From contig DAIDLC010000003.1 of the NCBI GenBank assembly GCA_027449685.1, positions 62,001 through 126,000 of the forward strand: a stretch of 64,000 bases of DNA, written 5' to 3'. Positions 29,859-38,116 of this stretch are shown here, one piece after another. Made by a program: the position numbers and the translations under genes. Position 1 is the stretch's first letter; each line of letters begins with the position of its first letter. The stretch is from Ferrovaceae bacterium. GTDB taxonomy: Bacteria; Pseudomonadota; Gammaproteobacteria; Burkholderiales; Ferrovaceae. The notes beneath the pieces were generated by a model that searched no databases, was not told the DNA's origin, and was given only the letters and a program-made list of their open reading frames with translations.

Positions 29859-31078
29859 ACCATCCTGTTGATGAAATCCCGCAGTTGAGGATAAATCACT
29901 TCGCGAAACCGTCGGCCACTGAAGACCCCATAATGCCCCACTTGGGGCACCTGCAGATGTTGTCGTCGCAGGAGCGGAATTCCACGGCACAGGTCCTGGG
30001 CCGCAGCAGTTTGACCATTACCGGAAATATCATCCAGTTCGCCCTCCACCGTCATGAGCGCAGTGCGTTGGATGAGCTCGGGGCGCACGCGTTCACCACA
30101 GGAAATCAATTCCCCCAGGGGCAACGCATGACGATGAAACACTCGATCCAGCGTTTCCAGATAGTATTCTGCGGGTAGATCCATGACTGCATTGTACTCG
30201 TCGTAGAACGCACGGTGGGCCTGCGCGCTCTCGCCATCCCCCTCCACCAGGTGATGATAAAAGTTTCGATGGGAAGACACATGGCGGCCCGGGTTCATGG
30301 CCACGAAACCCGCGTGCTGCAAAAACCCGGGATAGACCCGGCGCAAGTACCCCGGATACTTTACCGGAACCCGGTAGATGACCCGATTTTCAAACCAGGA
30401 CAAGGAACGGGCCTTGGCGAAGTCGTTGACCGTAGTGGGGTTTTTACGCGTATCGATGGGCCCTCCGATCATGACCATGGAGCGCGGTTGGGCTGGATCC
30501 TCCCCAGCCGCCATCAGGGAGACAGCAGCCAATACAGGCACCGTAGGCTGACAGACCGATACCACATGGGTTTGTGGGCCCAGATATATCAAAAAGTTTT
30601 GTATCAGACGGACATAATCGTCGAAATGAAACCCGCCGTGGGCCAGTGGGACCTTTCTGGCATCGCGCCAATCGGTCACGTACACATCGAAGTCCTGCAC
30701 AAAGGACCGCACGGTATCGCGCAGCAAGGTGGCGAAATGGCCCGACAGGGGGGCCACCAGCAGCACTTGGGGCTGCTGGGCCGTAGCCCCTGCCATGCGT
30801 TCAAAGCGTCGTAACTGGCAAAAGGGGTGTTCCAGGACGACCGTTTCCTGCAATGCGACAGATTCCCCACGGACCATGGTTCTTTGCAGTCCAAAGCTGG
30901 GCTTTTCGTAGCGCTGGGTAGTACGCAATAACAATTCCGATCCGGCGCTGATCATTCTTCCGGCAGGCGTGTAGCTCAAGGGGCTGTACGGGCTACCGCA
31001 CCAGGTTCCGGCAGCATGGGCAAACATTCTGAGAGTCGTCCAGGAAGCATGTTGTAGTTCGTGAAGTTCGTATAACAT
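29855..31078 (-). CDS. phaZ: intracellular polyhydroxyalkanoate depolymerase
   Basis: 407 residues. It begins MLYELHELQHASWTTLRMFA, the typical PhaZ1 start. The catalytic Cys176 sits in HVVSVCQPTVPVLAA (a Cys replaces the usual lipase-box Ser in intracellular PHB depolymerases). The family blocks VYVTDWRDARKVPL and RNFYHHLVEGDGESA are present, and the late QVPQVGHYGVFSGRRF supplies the catalytic His. It releases 3-hydroxybutyrate from native granules. It is coupled to phaM by a 4-base overlap and divergent from pip, with starts 44 bases apart. Confidence 0.9.
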   Translation of the reverse strand: MLYELHELQHASWTTLRMFAHAAGTWCGSPYSPLSYTPAGRMISAGSELLLRTTQRYEKPSFGLQRTMVRGESVALQETVVLEHPFCQLRRFERMAGATAQQPQVLLVAPLSGHFATLLRDTVRSFVQDFDVYVTDWRDARKVPLAHGGFHFDDYVRLIQNFLIYLGPQTHVVSVCQPTVPVLAAVSLMAAGEDPAQPRSMVMIGGPIDTRKNPTTVNDFAKARSLSWFENRVIYRVPVKYPGYLRRVYPGFLQHAGFVAMNPGRHVSSHRNFYHHLVEGDGESAQAHRAFYDEYNAVMDLPAEYYLETLDRVFHRHALPLGELISCGERVRPELIQRTALMTVEGELDDISGNGQTAAAQDLCRGIPLLRRQHLQVPQVGHYGVFSGRRFREVIYPQLRDFINRMV

Positions 31079-31122
31079 TCAGTGTTCCAGAAAATTTGAT
31101 CTGGATCATCATACCCGAGAAG

Positions 31123-32100
31123 ATGACCATGGAACATCGCAAAGAACCAATCCGACCCGGGATGCTCTACCCCCGCCTGGAACCTTTTGAAACCGGATGG
31201 TTACCGGTGGATGAACTGCACACGCTGTATTGGGAGCAAAGCGGCAACCCGCAGGGGGTACCCGTAGTCTTTTTACACGGAGGCCCAGGAGCCGGCTCGG
31301 GCCCTCTACATCGTTGTTTTTTTGACCCGACGTTTTACCGGATCATTCTCTTCGATCAGCGCGGGGCGGGGCGCTCAATGCCTTTGGGTGAAACCCGTCA
31401 AAATACCACACCACTGCTGATTCAGGATCTGGAGCGTCTACGCCACTTGTTTGGCATCAAACGCTGGCTGGTGTTTGGTGGATCCTGGGGCAGCACCCTG
31501 GCCTTGGCTTACGCGCAAGCACATCCACAAAATTGTCTGGGTCTGATCCTGCGTGGCATTTTTCTATGCCGCCCCAGCGAAATCGAGTGGTTCCTGTATG
31601 GCTTGAAGGCCATCTTTCCTGAAGCCTGGCACAAGTTTGCCGGTTTCATTCCGGAAGAAGAACGCGGCAATCTGTTGGAAGCTTACTACCGACGCTTGAA
31701 CCATCCCGACGGGCGGGTTCATTTACCCGCCGCGCGTCATTGGGGGGCCTATGAAGGATCCTGCTCAACCCTCTACCCCAACGCGGAAACGGTGGCTCAT
31801 TTCGCCAGTGATGGCGTTGCTCTGGGGTTAGCCCGCATCGAAGCCCATTATTTCACGCACCGTATTTTTCTGCCGGACAATGCCCTTTTAAAGAATTTGG
31901 CACGCATCACCCATCTTCCCACTGTCATCGTTCAAGGGCGGTATGATGGCGTCTGCCCCATCGTCACTGCCGATGAATTGCATCGCCAGTGGCCCGAAGC
32001 AGAATATATCGTCGTGCCCGATGCCGGTCACTCGGCCTTCGAGCCTGGAATACAGACCCAACTGGTGCTGGCCACGGATCGCTTCCGCCATCGGTTTTGA
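31123..32100 (+). CDS. pip: prolyl aminopeptidase
   Basis: 325 residues from the ATG at 31123 (GAGAAG upstream; the frame opens at 31096 but the first nine codons lack family character). Alpha/beta hydrolase: oxyanion region FLHGGPGAGSG, DQRGAGRS, nucleophile in VFGGSWGSTLALAYA, Asp in GRYDGVCP, His in DAGHSAFEP. It removes N-terminal proline from peptides in the cytoplasm. Downstream is the 366-base AT-rich intergenic region. Confidence 0.94.
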   Translation: MTMEHRKEPIRPGMLYPRLEPFETGWLPVDELHTLYWEQSGNPQGVPVVFLHGGPGAGSGPLHRCFFDPTFYRIILFDQRGAGRSMPLGETRQNTTPLLIQDLERLRHLFGIKRWLVFGGSWGSTLALAYAQAHPQNCLGLILRGIFLCRPSEIEWFLYGLKAIFPEAWHKFAGFIPEEERGNLLEAYYRRLNHPDGRVHLPAARHWGAYEGSCSTLYPNAETVAHFASDGVALGLARIEAHYFTHRIFLPDNALLKNLARITHLPTVIVQGRYDGVCPIVTADELHRQWPEAEYIVVPDAGHSAFEPGIQTQLVLATDRFRHRF

Positions 32101-32466
32101 TGCTCCGCGCTGCATGCCCAAACGTTCACGCCACTTTTGTGCACTGCCCATGGGAAAAACCGCACTGCAGCGCAGGACTCTCGAATCCATTTTCGCACCA
32201 TGAAATCTGGTATCCTGCGAAGCTGAAACCCCGGGAAAAAACCCTCCGCAAGCCCCTGCGAAGTACCCCTCTGTGGCAGGACATTCCACCCGAAAAGTTG
32301 TCCACAAAGTCTGTGGATAACTTTGTGTACAGTGGTTTTTTTTACCGATTAACCCCCTTATTCACAATAAGTTTTTCTGAACCGGTCATTTTTTAAGCAA
32401 CGTACTTTTGCATTTTTTTTGCTTGATTTTTCGAAAAAATCGTGCTTTTGAGGCCCCATCTGGATC
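32101..32466. other. 366-base intergenic region with AT-rich tract
   Basis: No credible gene is present. The left half (32101-32285) has the composition of the surrounding genome. From about 32330 to 32450 it turns strongly AT-rich, with several T runs and two short perfect inverted repeats (CTTATT/AATAAG at 32357-32371; GATTTTT/AAAAATC around 32426-32442). Three DnaA-box-like 9-mers lie at 32298-32366. It may contain the xseA promoter. An origin-like or DnaA-binding role is inference. Confidence 0.5.
32298..32366. promoter_or_regulatory. cluster of three DnaA-box-like 9-mers
   Basis: TTGTCCACA (32298-32306, plus; one mismatch to TTATNCACA), TTATCCACA on the minus strand (32312-32320; exact) and TTATTCACA (32358-32366, plus; exact) lie within 69 bases. 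The first two face each other 5 bases apart. An AT-rich tract follows. DnaA, dnaN, gyrB or rpmH are not nearby, so this is not supported as oriC by gene context. Confidence 0.5.
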
Positions 32467-33783
32467 ATGAACAAATCCTCAATATCTGACGCCACATTAG
32501 AAGCATTTTCCTCCGGAAAAGCCGTCCCACCCGATTCTCTGCTGAGCGTTTCCGCCTACGTTTCGCGCTTGCAACAGGTTCTGGAGAAACTTCCGCAAGA
32601 ACTCTGGATCCAGGGAGAAATTTCCAATTTCACTGCTGCGGCCTCCGGCCATTGGTACTTCAACCTGAAAGATGCCCAGGCCCAGTTGCGCTGCGTCATG
32701 TTTCGTTCCCGTAACCAGCGCCTGGACTGGCAACCACGCAATGGAATGGGCGTGGAACTCAAGGGGCCAGCAACCTTTTACCCGCCAGCCGGTACCTTTC
32801 AGATCACGGTGGAGTCCCTGCGCCAAGCGGGCCTGGGGCGCTTGTACGAGGCCTTCCTGCGACTCAAGGCGCGCTTGGAGCAGGAGGGCTTATTCGACCC
32901 GGCACGCAAGCGGGCTTTGCCCCCTCACCCAAAAACCATCGGATTGATCACCTCCCCTGCGGCGGCTGCCCTGCGCGATGTCCTCACTACCCTCAAACGG
33001 CGTGCACCGGCCTGTGCGGTGATTCTTTACCCGGCCCCCGTGCAGGGGGAAGGCGCTGCAGCACAACTGGCTCAAGCCCTGGATACGGCTGCCTCCCGAG
33101 CCGAGTGCGAGGTTCTGATACTCTGCCGTGGTGGCGGTAGTATTGAAGATCTATGGTCTTTCAACGAAGAAATTCTGGCACGCGCCATAGCGCGTTGCCC
33201 CATTCCAATCATTTCCGGTGTGGGCCATGAAACTGACTTCACCATTGCCGACTTCGTGGCCGATCAACGCGCACCCACCCCCACTGCGGCAGCCGAGCTG
33301 GTGTCTCCCGATCGCGCAAGCCTATTGCAGCGCTGGCGTCAGGACCAGAGCCGTTTGCAGCGCGCTTGGCAACGCCTGCTACAACGCGAAATGCTGCGTC
33401 TTGATCAACACCTCCCGCGCTTGAGTACTCTGGTTCAATGGCACCTGCGACAACAGCACTTGAGCCTGCAAGGTTTGCAGCAGCGCCTGAAACATCCCGG
33501 TGAAGGATTACAACAGCAGCGCCTGGGTCTGGAGCAAAATCGTCGCCGTCTGCAACAGTCCTGGCACCATCGTCTAGGCCGCGAAGGATTGGTCTTGAAG
33601 CGACTGGCCTCCGGCCTCTCCCATTTGAATCCGCAAGCGGTTCTGGCACGCGGATTCAGCATCGTTCGGACTGCAGACGGGCAGATCGTGCGTACCAGCA
33701 ACGCGGTCGACCCCACCCAATCCGTGTCCATTACCCTGGCACAAGGCGAACTGGAAGCCACCATTCGGCGGCGCCTGAGTTGA
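32467..33783 (+). CDS. xseA: exodeoxyribonuclease VII large subunit
   Basis: 438 residues. An N-terminal OB fold (LWIQGEISNFTAAASGHWYFNLKD) is followed by LYEAFLRLKARLEQEGLFDPARK and the catalytic region IGLITSPAAAALRDVL, ILCRGGGSIEDLWSFNEE and PIISGVGHETDFTIADFVADQRAPTPTAAAEL. The long coiled coil (residues 280-385) is rich in Gln, Arg and Leu. With XseB it degrades single-stranded DNA from both ends. The small subunit gene is not in the window. It overlaps miaA by 4 bases. Confidence 0.96.
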   Translation: MNKSSISDATLEAFSSGKAVPPDSLLSVSAYVSRLQQVLEKLPQELWIQGEISNFTAAASGHWYFNLKDAQAQLRCVMFRSRNQRLDWQPRNGMGVELKGPATFYPPAGTFQITVESLRQAGLGRLYEAFLRLKARLEQEGLFDPARKRALPPHPKTIGLITSPAAAALRDVLTTLKRRAPACAVILYPAPVQGEGAAAQLAQALDTAASRAECEVLILCRGGGSIEDLWSFNEEILARAIARCPIPIISGVGHETDFTIADFVADQRAPTPTAAAELVSPDRASLLQRWRQDQSRLQRAWQRLLQREMLRLDQHLPRLSTLVQWHLRQQHLSLQGLQQRLKHPGEGLQQQRLGLEQNRRRLQQSWHHRLGREGLVLKRLASGLSHLNPQAVLARGFSIVRTADGQIVRTSNAVDPTQSVSITLAQGELEATIRRRLS

Positions 33784-34736
33784 TCTTGACCCCCTCCTGC
33801 CAACCCCGGGTGGTGTTTCTCATGGGCCCTACGGCCAGTGGGAAAAGCCAGGTGGCCATTAGCCTTGCCAAACGCTTCGATGTGGAGCTGGTCAACGTGG
33901 ACTCGGCCAGTGTCTACCGGCACATGGATGTGGGCACAGCCAAGCCGGATGCACAAACCCGGCGGACTATCCCGCATCATTTACTGGATTTGGTAGATCC
34001 TACCGAGACCTATTCCGCCGCACGCTTCCGGGAAGATGCCCTGCAGGTCATCGCTGAAATTACTGGGCGTGGACGCATTCCCCTACTGGTCGGGGGGACC
34101 ATGCTGTACTTCAGGGCCCTGCAGTCCGGCCTGAATGACTTGCCTGCGGCCAACCCGGCCCTGCGCACCCAACTGGAAGAACAGGCCCGGGATGAAGGAT
34201 GGGCCGCCTTGCATGCGCGTCTACACCAGCTAGACCCGCTCACCGCCGCGCGTTTGAAACCGGGAGACGCGCAACGCATTCAGCGCGCTTTGGAAGTCGT
34301 TCTCAGCGCAGGGCGCCCGCTCTCGGCGTTATATCACGAAACGACCCGCCAACCTCTCCAGGCACGGGTATGCTGTCTGGGGCTTTGGCCTGGCGAGCGC
34401 AGTTGGCTGCACACGCGCATCGCCCAGCGGTTTGATCAAATGCTCAACGATGGTCTGGAACAGGAGTTGCGCGATTTACGCCAACGCTACGTTCTGCATC
34501 CGGATCTTCCCGCCATGCGTGCCGTAGGCTATCGACAAATGTGGCAGTATCTGGAAGGCGAACTCAACTGGCAAGACATGCGGGAACGAGGGATCATCGC
34601 CACACGTCAACTGGCCAAACGTCAGATGACCTGGATGCGCTCCTGGCCCGACCTGGTGCGACTAGACTGCCTGGATCCCTCTTTGCCCGTCCGGATTCAA
34701 CAAGCCGTGGAGGGATTCCTCAGCGGAAACCCGTAA
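33780..34736 (+). CDS. miaA: tRNA dimethylallyltransferase
   Basis: 318 residues from a TTG at 33780 overlapping the xseA TGA (TTGA); a second in-frame TTG lies two codons later. The P-loop is FLMGPTASGKSQVAI, followed by VNVDSASVYRHMDVGTAKP, VGGTMLYFRAL and the zinc/tRNA-binding region MRAVGYRQMWQYLEGE and ATRQLAKRQMTWMR. It adds the dimethylallyl group to A37 of tRNAs reading UNN codons. No hfq lies downstream; the next gene (mnmC) converges from the other strand. Confidence 0.95.
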   Translation: MILTPSCQPRVVFLMGPTASGKSQVAISLAKRFDVELVNVDSASVYRHMDVGTAKPDAQTRRTIPHHLLDLVDPTETYSAARFREDALQVIAEITGRGRIPLLVGGTMLYFRALQSGLNDLPAANPALRTQLEEQARDEGWAALHARLHQLDPLTAARLKPGDAQRIQRALEVVLSAGRPLSALYHETTRQPLQARVCCLGLWPGERSWLHTRIAQRFDQMLNDGLEQELRDLRQRYVLHPDLPAMRAVGYRQMWQYLEGELNWQDMRERGIIATRQLAKRQMTWMRSWPDLVRLDCLDPSLPVRIQQAVEGFLSGNP

Positions 34737-34769
34737 CCGTTGCGTGTACCTGCTCCATCGGCGCAGGAA

Positions 34770-36665
34770 TTAGAGAGGTTGGGCATTGAAACGCGAGGGA
34801 GAAACCGCTTCGAACAGGGCACGTGTCAGCGGAAGGGGCTCATGTTCGAGCCAGGCCGCAATCAGCTGCGCCCCCAGACTGCTCCACAATAACCCATGAG
34901 AACCCAGTCCCAGCAAGGCAAACAACCCTTCCTGACCAGCCACAGGGCCCAGGAGTGGGAGTCGGTCACGACTCACGGCACGGGCTCCCCGACGATTTTT
35001 CAAGGTCCTTGCCGGGTCCACTGCCCGGCTCTCCCAACGCTGCAAGCGCAGCAGGTTTTCTGTCATCCCTCGCTGTTCGGTCCAGCGCTGCGCGTCGCTT
35101 TCGTAGGTTGCCCCCACACATAGCCCCTCGGGAAGGCCCGGAATCAAGTACCCCTCCTGGCACAACACGGGGGTACCCGGTGGAAAAGGATCCGGATGGA
35201 GGAGGGTAATTTGCCCTTCCAGGGTTTGTAGCGGCCACGGCTTGAAAGGAGCAACCTCCAGCCCTCGCGCACCAAGCGCTAACACAGCCACGGGAGCCTC
35301 GGCCAGCAGACGCCCGGCAGCATCCCAAACCTGCCAACCCTGCGGGGTTTTGACGAGTCGATGCGCCAGCACCTGCCACTGACATTGAAGACCCGGCCGG
35401 GAGGCGGCAAGCGCGGCCGCACAAAGCAGTGGGGGGCTCACCCAGCCCGCGCTGGGAAAAAACAGCCCTCCCCAGGGCAGATCCACCCCCCCAAGATCAG
35501 ACTGTATGCCCGGTGGGCGGCTGTGAACAAAATCGGGGGCGCAGGCAAATGGCAGCACGCACGCTTGCTGATGCCGGGCGTCTGCCTCGGAGCGAGCCCC
35601 CAGCAATACGCCGCTGGTTCCCCGCCCCCGTGCAGGAAGATGCGCCGCAAGACGTTGCAACGTCTGAAGTGCAGACAAAAAACCGGCACGACCCAATTGC
35701 GAATACGTATTATCATCGCGCGACAATATGGGGCGCAGGATGCCTGCAGGGTTTCCGGAACCCTCGCGAGCCGGACCCGGATGCTGCTCCAGCAACTGCA
35801 CCTGCCAACCGCGTTGCACCAAAGCCTCGCTCATCAGACAACCAGCCAGACCCGCGCCAATGATCAACGCCTGGCGCAAAGGGCGCGGATAGTGCACTGC
35901 GCGATGGAGGATGGGATTCAGCCGCAGCGTGCAGCGCTGCTGGAATGCCACAGGGGGGATCTTGTCGAAATGGGCCTCCAGACGCTGGCGCTTGCCCCCA
36001 AAACCGGGGTGGCGCAGGGTGCTGAACCCGAAGTATTCCAACGCGCGCCGCACCGACCCCGCCACACACCAGGTGGCCAAGGTTGCACCCCGGTTGCACT
36101 GGCGCGCAACGTGCTGGAGTACCGATTGGCTCCACATCTGCGGGTTTTTGGCGGGAGCAAATCCATCCAGAAACACCGCATCAGCGGCCAGACTCAGTTG
36201 CGGCAAGGTGTGCTGAATATCCCCAAATACCAATGTCAGGTGCACTTGATCGCGCTCGAAGTGCATGCCATGAAGGCCCGGAACCAATACAGGCCAACGC
36301 GCCAGGAGCGCCTGAGCCTGCGCTTCAAGCGCCGGATAGGCGGCCAGTATCTGGGACAGAACGGCGCGTGTGGGCGGGTGTTTTTCCAGCGCCACGTAAT
36401 GCAGGGCCGGACAGGAAGGGGTGTTACGCAGTTGCCATTGTTGCAGGGTAACCAGGAAATTGAGTCCGATGCCGAAGCCGGTTTCGAGTATCTGAAAGGG
36501 TGTGTCCCGCTGCCAACGCTGGGGTAAGCCATTCCCTCGTAAAAACACCTGCAAACACTGCTCTATGCCCCCGGCCTGGGAATGATAACCATCCGCAAAG
36601 TGCCGGGAATAGGGAACCCCTCGGTGCCAATGGATAGATGCCGGTGTCAGAAAACTCGTGGACAT
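34770..36665 (-). CDS. mnmC: bifunctional tRNA 5-methylaminomethyl-2-thiouridine synthesis protein MnmC
   Basis: 631 residues from the ATG at 36665 (the frame opens at 36695). The N-terminal methyltransferase (MnmC2) shows ILETGFGIGLNFLVTLQ and VFLDGFAPAKNPQMW. The C-terminal FAD-dependent oxidoreductase (MnmC1) begins at QALIIGAGLAGCLMSEALVQRGW and ends with LFALLGLGSHGLLWS. Together they demodify cmnm5(s2)U to nm5(s2)U and methylate it to mnm5(s2)U at wobble U34. Both domains look complete. It converges with miaA. The 279 bases upstream to the next gene carry no recognisable gene; I see only a short inverted repeat (CTGTAG...CTACAG) there. Confidence 0.94.
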   Translation of the reverse strand: MSTSFLTPASIHWHRGVPYSRHFADGYHSQAGGIEQCLQVFLRGNGLPQRWQRDTPFQILETGFGIGLNFLVTLQQWQLRNTPSCPALHYVALEKHPPTRAVLSQILAAYPALEAQAQALLARWPVLVPGLHGMHFERDQVHLTLVFGDIQHTLPQLSLAADAVFLDGFAPAKNPQMWSQSVLQHVARQCNRGATLATWCVAGSVRRALEYFGFSTLRHPGFGGKRQRLEAHFDKIPPVAFQQRCTLRLNPILHRAVHYPRPLRQALIIGAGLAGCLMSEALVQRGWQVQLLEQHPGPAREGSGNPAGILRPILSRDDNTYSQLGRAGFLSALQTLQRLAAHLPARGRGTSGVLLGARSEADARHQQACVLPFACAPDFVHSRPPGIQSDLGGVDLPWGGLFFPSAGWVSPPLLCAAALAASRPGLQCQWQVLAHRLVKTPQGWQVWDAAGRLLAEAPVAVLALGARGLEVAPFKPWPLQTLEGQITLLHPDPFPPGTPVLCQEGYLIPGLPEGLCVGATYESDAQRWTEQRGMTENLLRLQRWESRAVDPARTLKNRRGARAVSRDRLPLLGPVAGQEGLFALLGLGSHGLLWSSLGAQLIAAWLEHEPLPLTRALFEAVSPSRFNAQPL

Positions 36666-36944
36666 GCTCGAGTGCGGCCGTTGTATGGTCTGCAAAGATC
36701 AGAAAACCCCATTGTACTGGATTCGAAACCGGGGCGATTTAGCGTTTCTTACTGCCACAGCTGTAGCCACCGGGTCTACAGTTCTCGGTGCATAAAGGAA
36801 TATTTCCTTGAACTCTTACGGGGTGCCACTTTTCCTCTGCGCTGCAGCGGGACGGTGAAATCATGTAGTTGAATCGCCGGACGGCATCCTTCTCGCCGTC
36901 GGCGGGTCATGGATTACCTCCGGCTTTTTTATGGAGGTTTACCC

Positions 36945-38018
36945 ATGATGGCTTTTGTTTTGATTCAATGGTCGTTTCGGTGTGTGTGGTATCTGATCTG
37001 TCTGCTCAAAACGTTGTGGAATGGAAGAAAGCCTTCACCCTCCTGGGTAGATGCGCTGCCGGAAACTTCTTCAGCATCCTTGACAGCAGCAACACCTGCC
37101 AACGTCTTGGCCTGCCACCAGGCCTTGGCCCCTACGGAGGCAACGTTGGAAGCATCAGAGAAAAATCAGGTACAGGAACAGGCGCAGCACATCGTTCCCG
37201 TTCCAACCCTGGATTTTTTGGGGGGGCAGTCCTTGATTCGTTATGGCGAGGGGTTTAGCGTGGTTTGTCATTTTTATTTGCGTCAGGCGCGCGTGTCACG
37301 GGTGATTTGGCTCGATTACGTGAAATTGCAGCGCAAACATGGGGCCTATGTCGTGCGCTGCCTGCGCACCCGCGCAGGAGAAAATGTGGCGCGCATGCAA
37401 AGCAGTAAACACCATGCCAGCCATCCACTCCGACCCTGGGGACGGATCGCCTTACCCGATGACTACCTGGAGTTTGATTCCCTTCAGGATCTGCGGGTGA
37501 TTCGTCTCATGGAAAAAACAGTGGAAGATGCCAATGCGTTAATCGAGGAAGAAATTCCCGAAAACCTGCTCAACAAACGGCCTTGGCGACTGCTGCCCCC
37601 TGCCGCAGCACCAGAACCCGAACTGACTGATCTACAAAAACGGCGCAAGATCGTGAACATGAGTATGGATGACATCCGGGCCGAGGATGCCGCACGCAAA
37701 AAACCCTTGGCCAGGGATGAAAAACAATACCCGCAACTGATCAAACCGCCCGTGGTTCGTTCCCATATCGGCGTGCTACGCAATGCCGGCTACGTGGAAC
37801 GGAAAGACCCGTCAGGTCGGTCCTACCGTACTTTCTTTGCGGAATTGGAACAGGACGGAGGAACCGTCCGGCACACCGGGGTGGATTTGCAGCGGGCTTT
37901 GCTGCGCGAACAGATCGATCTGGGAGATCGGGTAGAAGTCTTCAATATCGGGCTGGTACCCGTAGGGTCTGGCAAGTACAAAAAAAAGATATGGAGTGCC
38001 CGAAAATTGCCGGCATGA
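36945..38018 (+). CDS. unknown protein with N-terminal membrane segment and conjugation-type C-terminal domain
   Basis: 357 residues from the ATG at 36945, six bases after a GGAGG; an ATG at 36909 lacks such a site. The first 25 residues are hydrophobic (MAFVLIQWSFRCVWYLICLL), suggesting membrane anchoring. A variable Ala/Thr-rich stretch follows, then a region with LDFLGGQSLIRYGEGFSVVCHFYLRQ. The last 80 residues (YRTFFAELEQDGGTVRH, GVDLQRALLREQIDLGDRVEV) resemble, to my eye, a small domain that recurs at the ends of conjugative relaxase and plasmid-borne proteins. I do not recognise the whole protein. It stands alone, with its own terminator at 38024-38052. Function unknown. Confidence 0.6.
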   Translation: MMAFVLIQWSFRCVWYLICLLKTLWNGRKPSPSWVDALPETSSASLTAATPANVLACHQALAPTEATLEASEKNQVQEQAQHIVPVPTLDFLGGQSLIRYGEGFSVVCHFYLRQARVSRVIWLDYVKLQRKHGAYVVRCLRTRAGENVARMQSSKHHASHPLRPWGRIALPDDYLEFDSLQDLRVIRLMEKTVEDANALIEEEIPENLLNKRPWRLLPPAAAPEPELTDLQKRRKIVNMSMDDIRAEDAARKKPLARDEKQYPQLIKPPVVRSHIGVLRNAGYVERKDPSGRSYRTFFAELEQDGGTVRHTGVDLQRALLREQIDLGDRVEVFNIGLVPVGSGKYKKKIWSARKLPA

Positions 38019-38023
38019 ATCAC

Positions 38024-38052
38024 ATCACGGGGGAAACCCCGTGATTTTTTTT
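38024..38052 (+). terminator. Rho-independent terminator
   Basis: ATCACGGGG (38024-38032), GAAA loop, CCCCGTGAT (38037-38045), then an uninterrupted T run to 38052. Nine perfect base pairs with a GNRA-type loop make this the strongest terminator in the window. It lies 5 bases after the stop of the unknown gene at 36945-38018. Confidence 0.95.
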
Positions 38053-38116
38053 CATTGCAGAGTGAATCATCCTGTTTTGACATAGAATGCGGCATGACCT
38101 CTTGTTTTTTTTCACC

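Noticed and set aside
32101-32466. Chromosomal replication origin
   Set aside because: Box cluster and AT-rich tract are suggestive, but there is no dnaA, dnaN, gyrB, rpmH or parAB and no strand switch of genes nearby, so only the box cluster is annotated.
35361-36527. 388-codon plus-strand frame opposite mnmC
   Set aside because: Antisense to both conserved domains of MnmC, with no recognisable motif and no ribosome-binding site.
36666-36944. tRNA or small RNA gene in the mnmC upstream gap
   Set aside because: ATTCGAAAC resembles a T-loop fragment, but no acceptor, D or anticodon arms can be formed around it.
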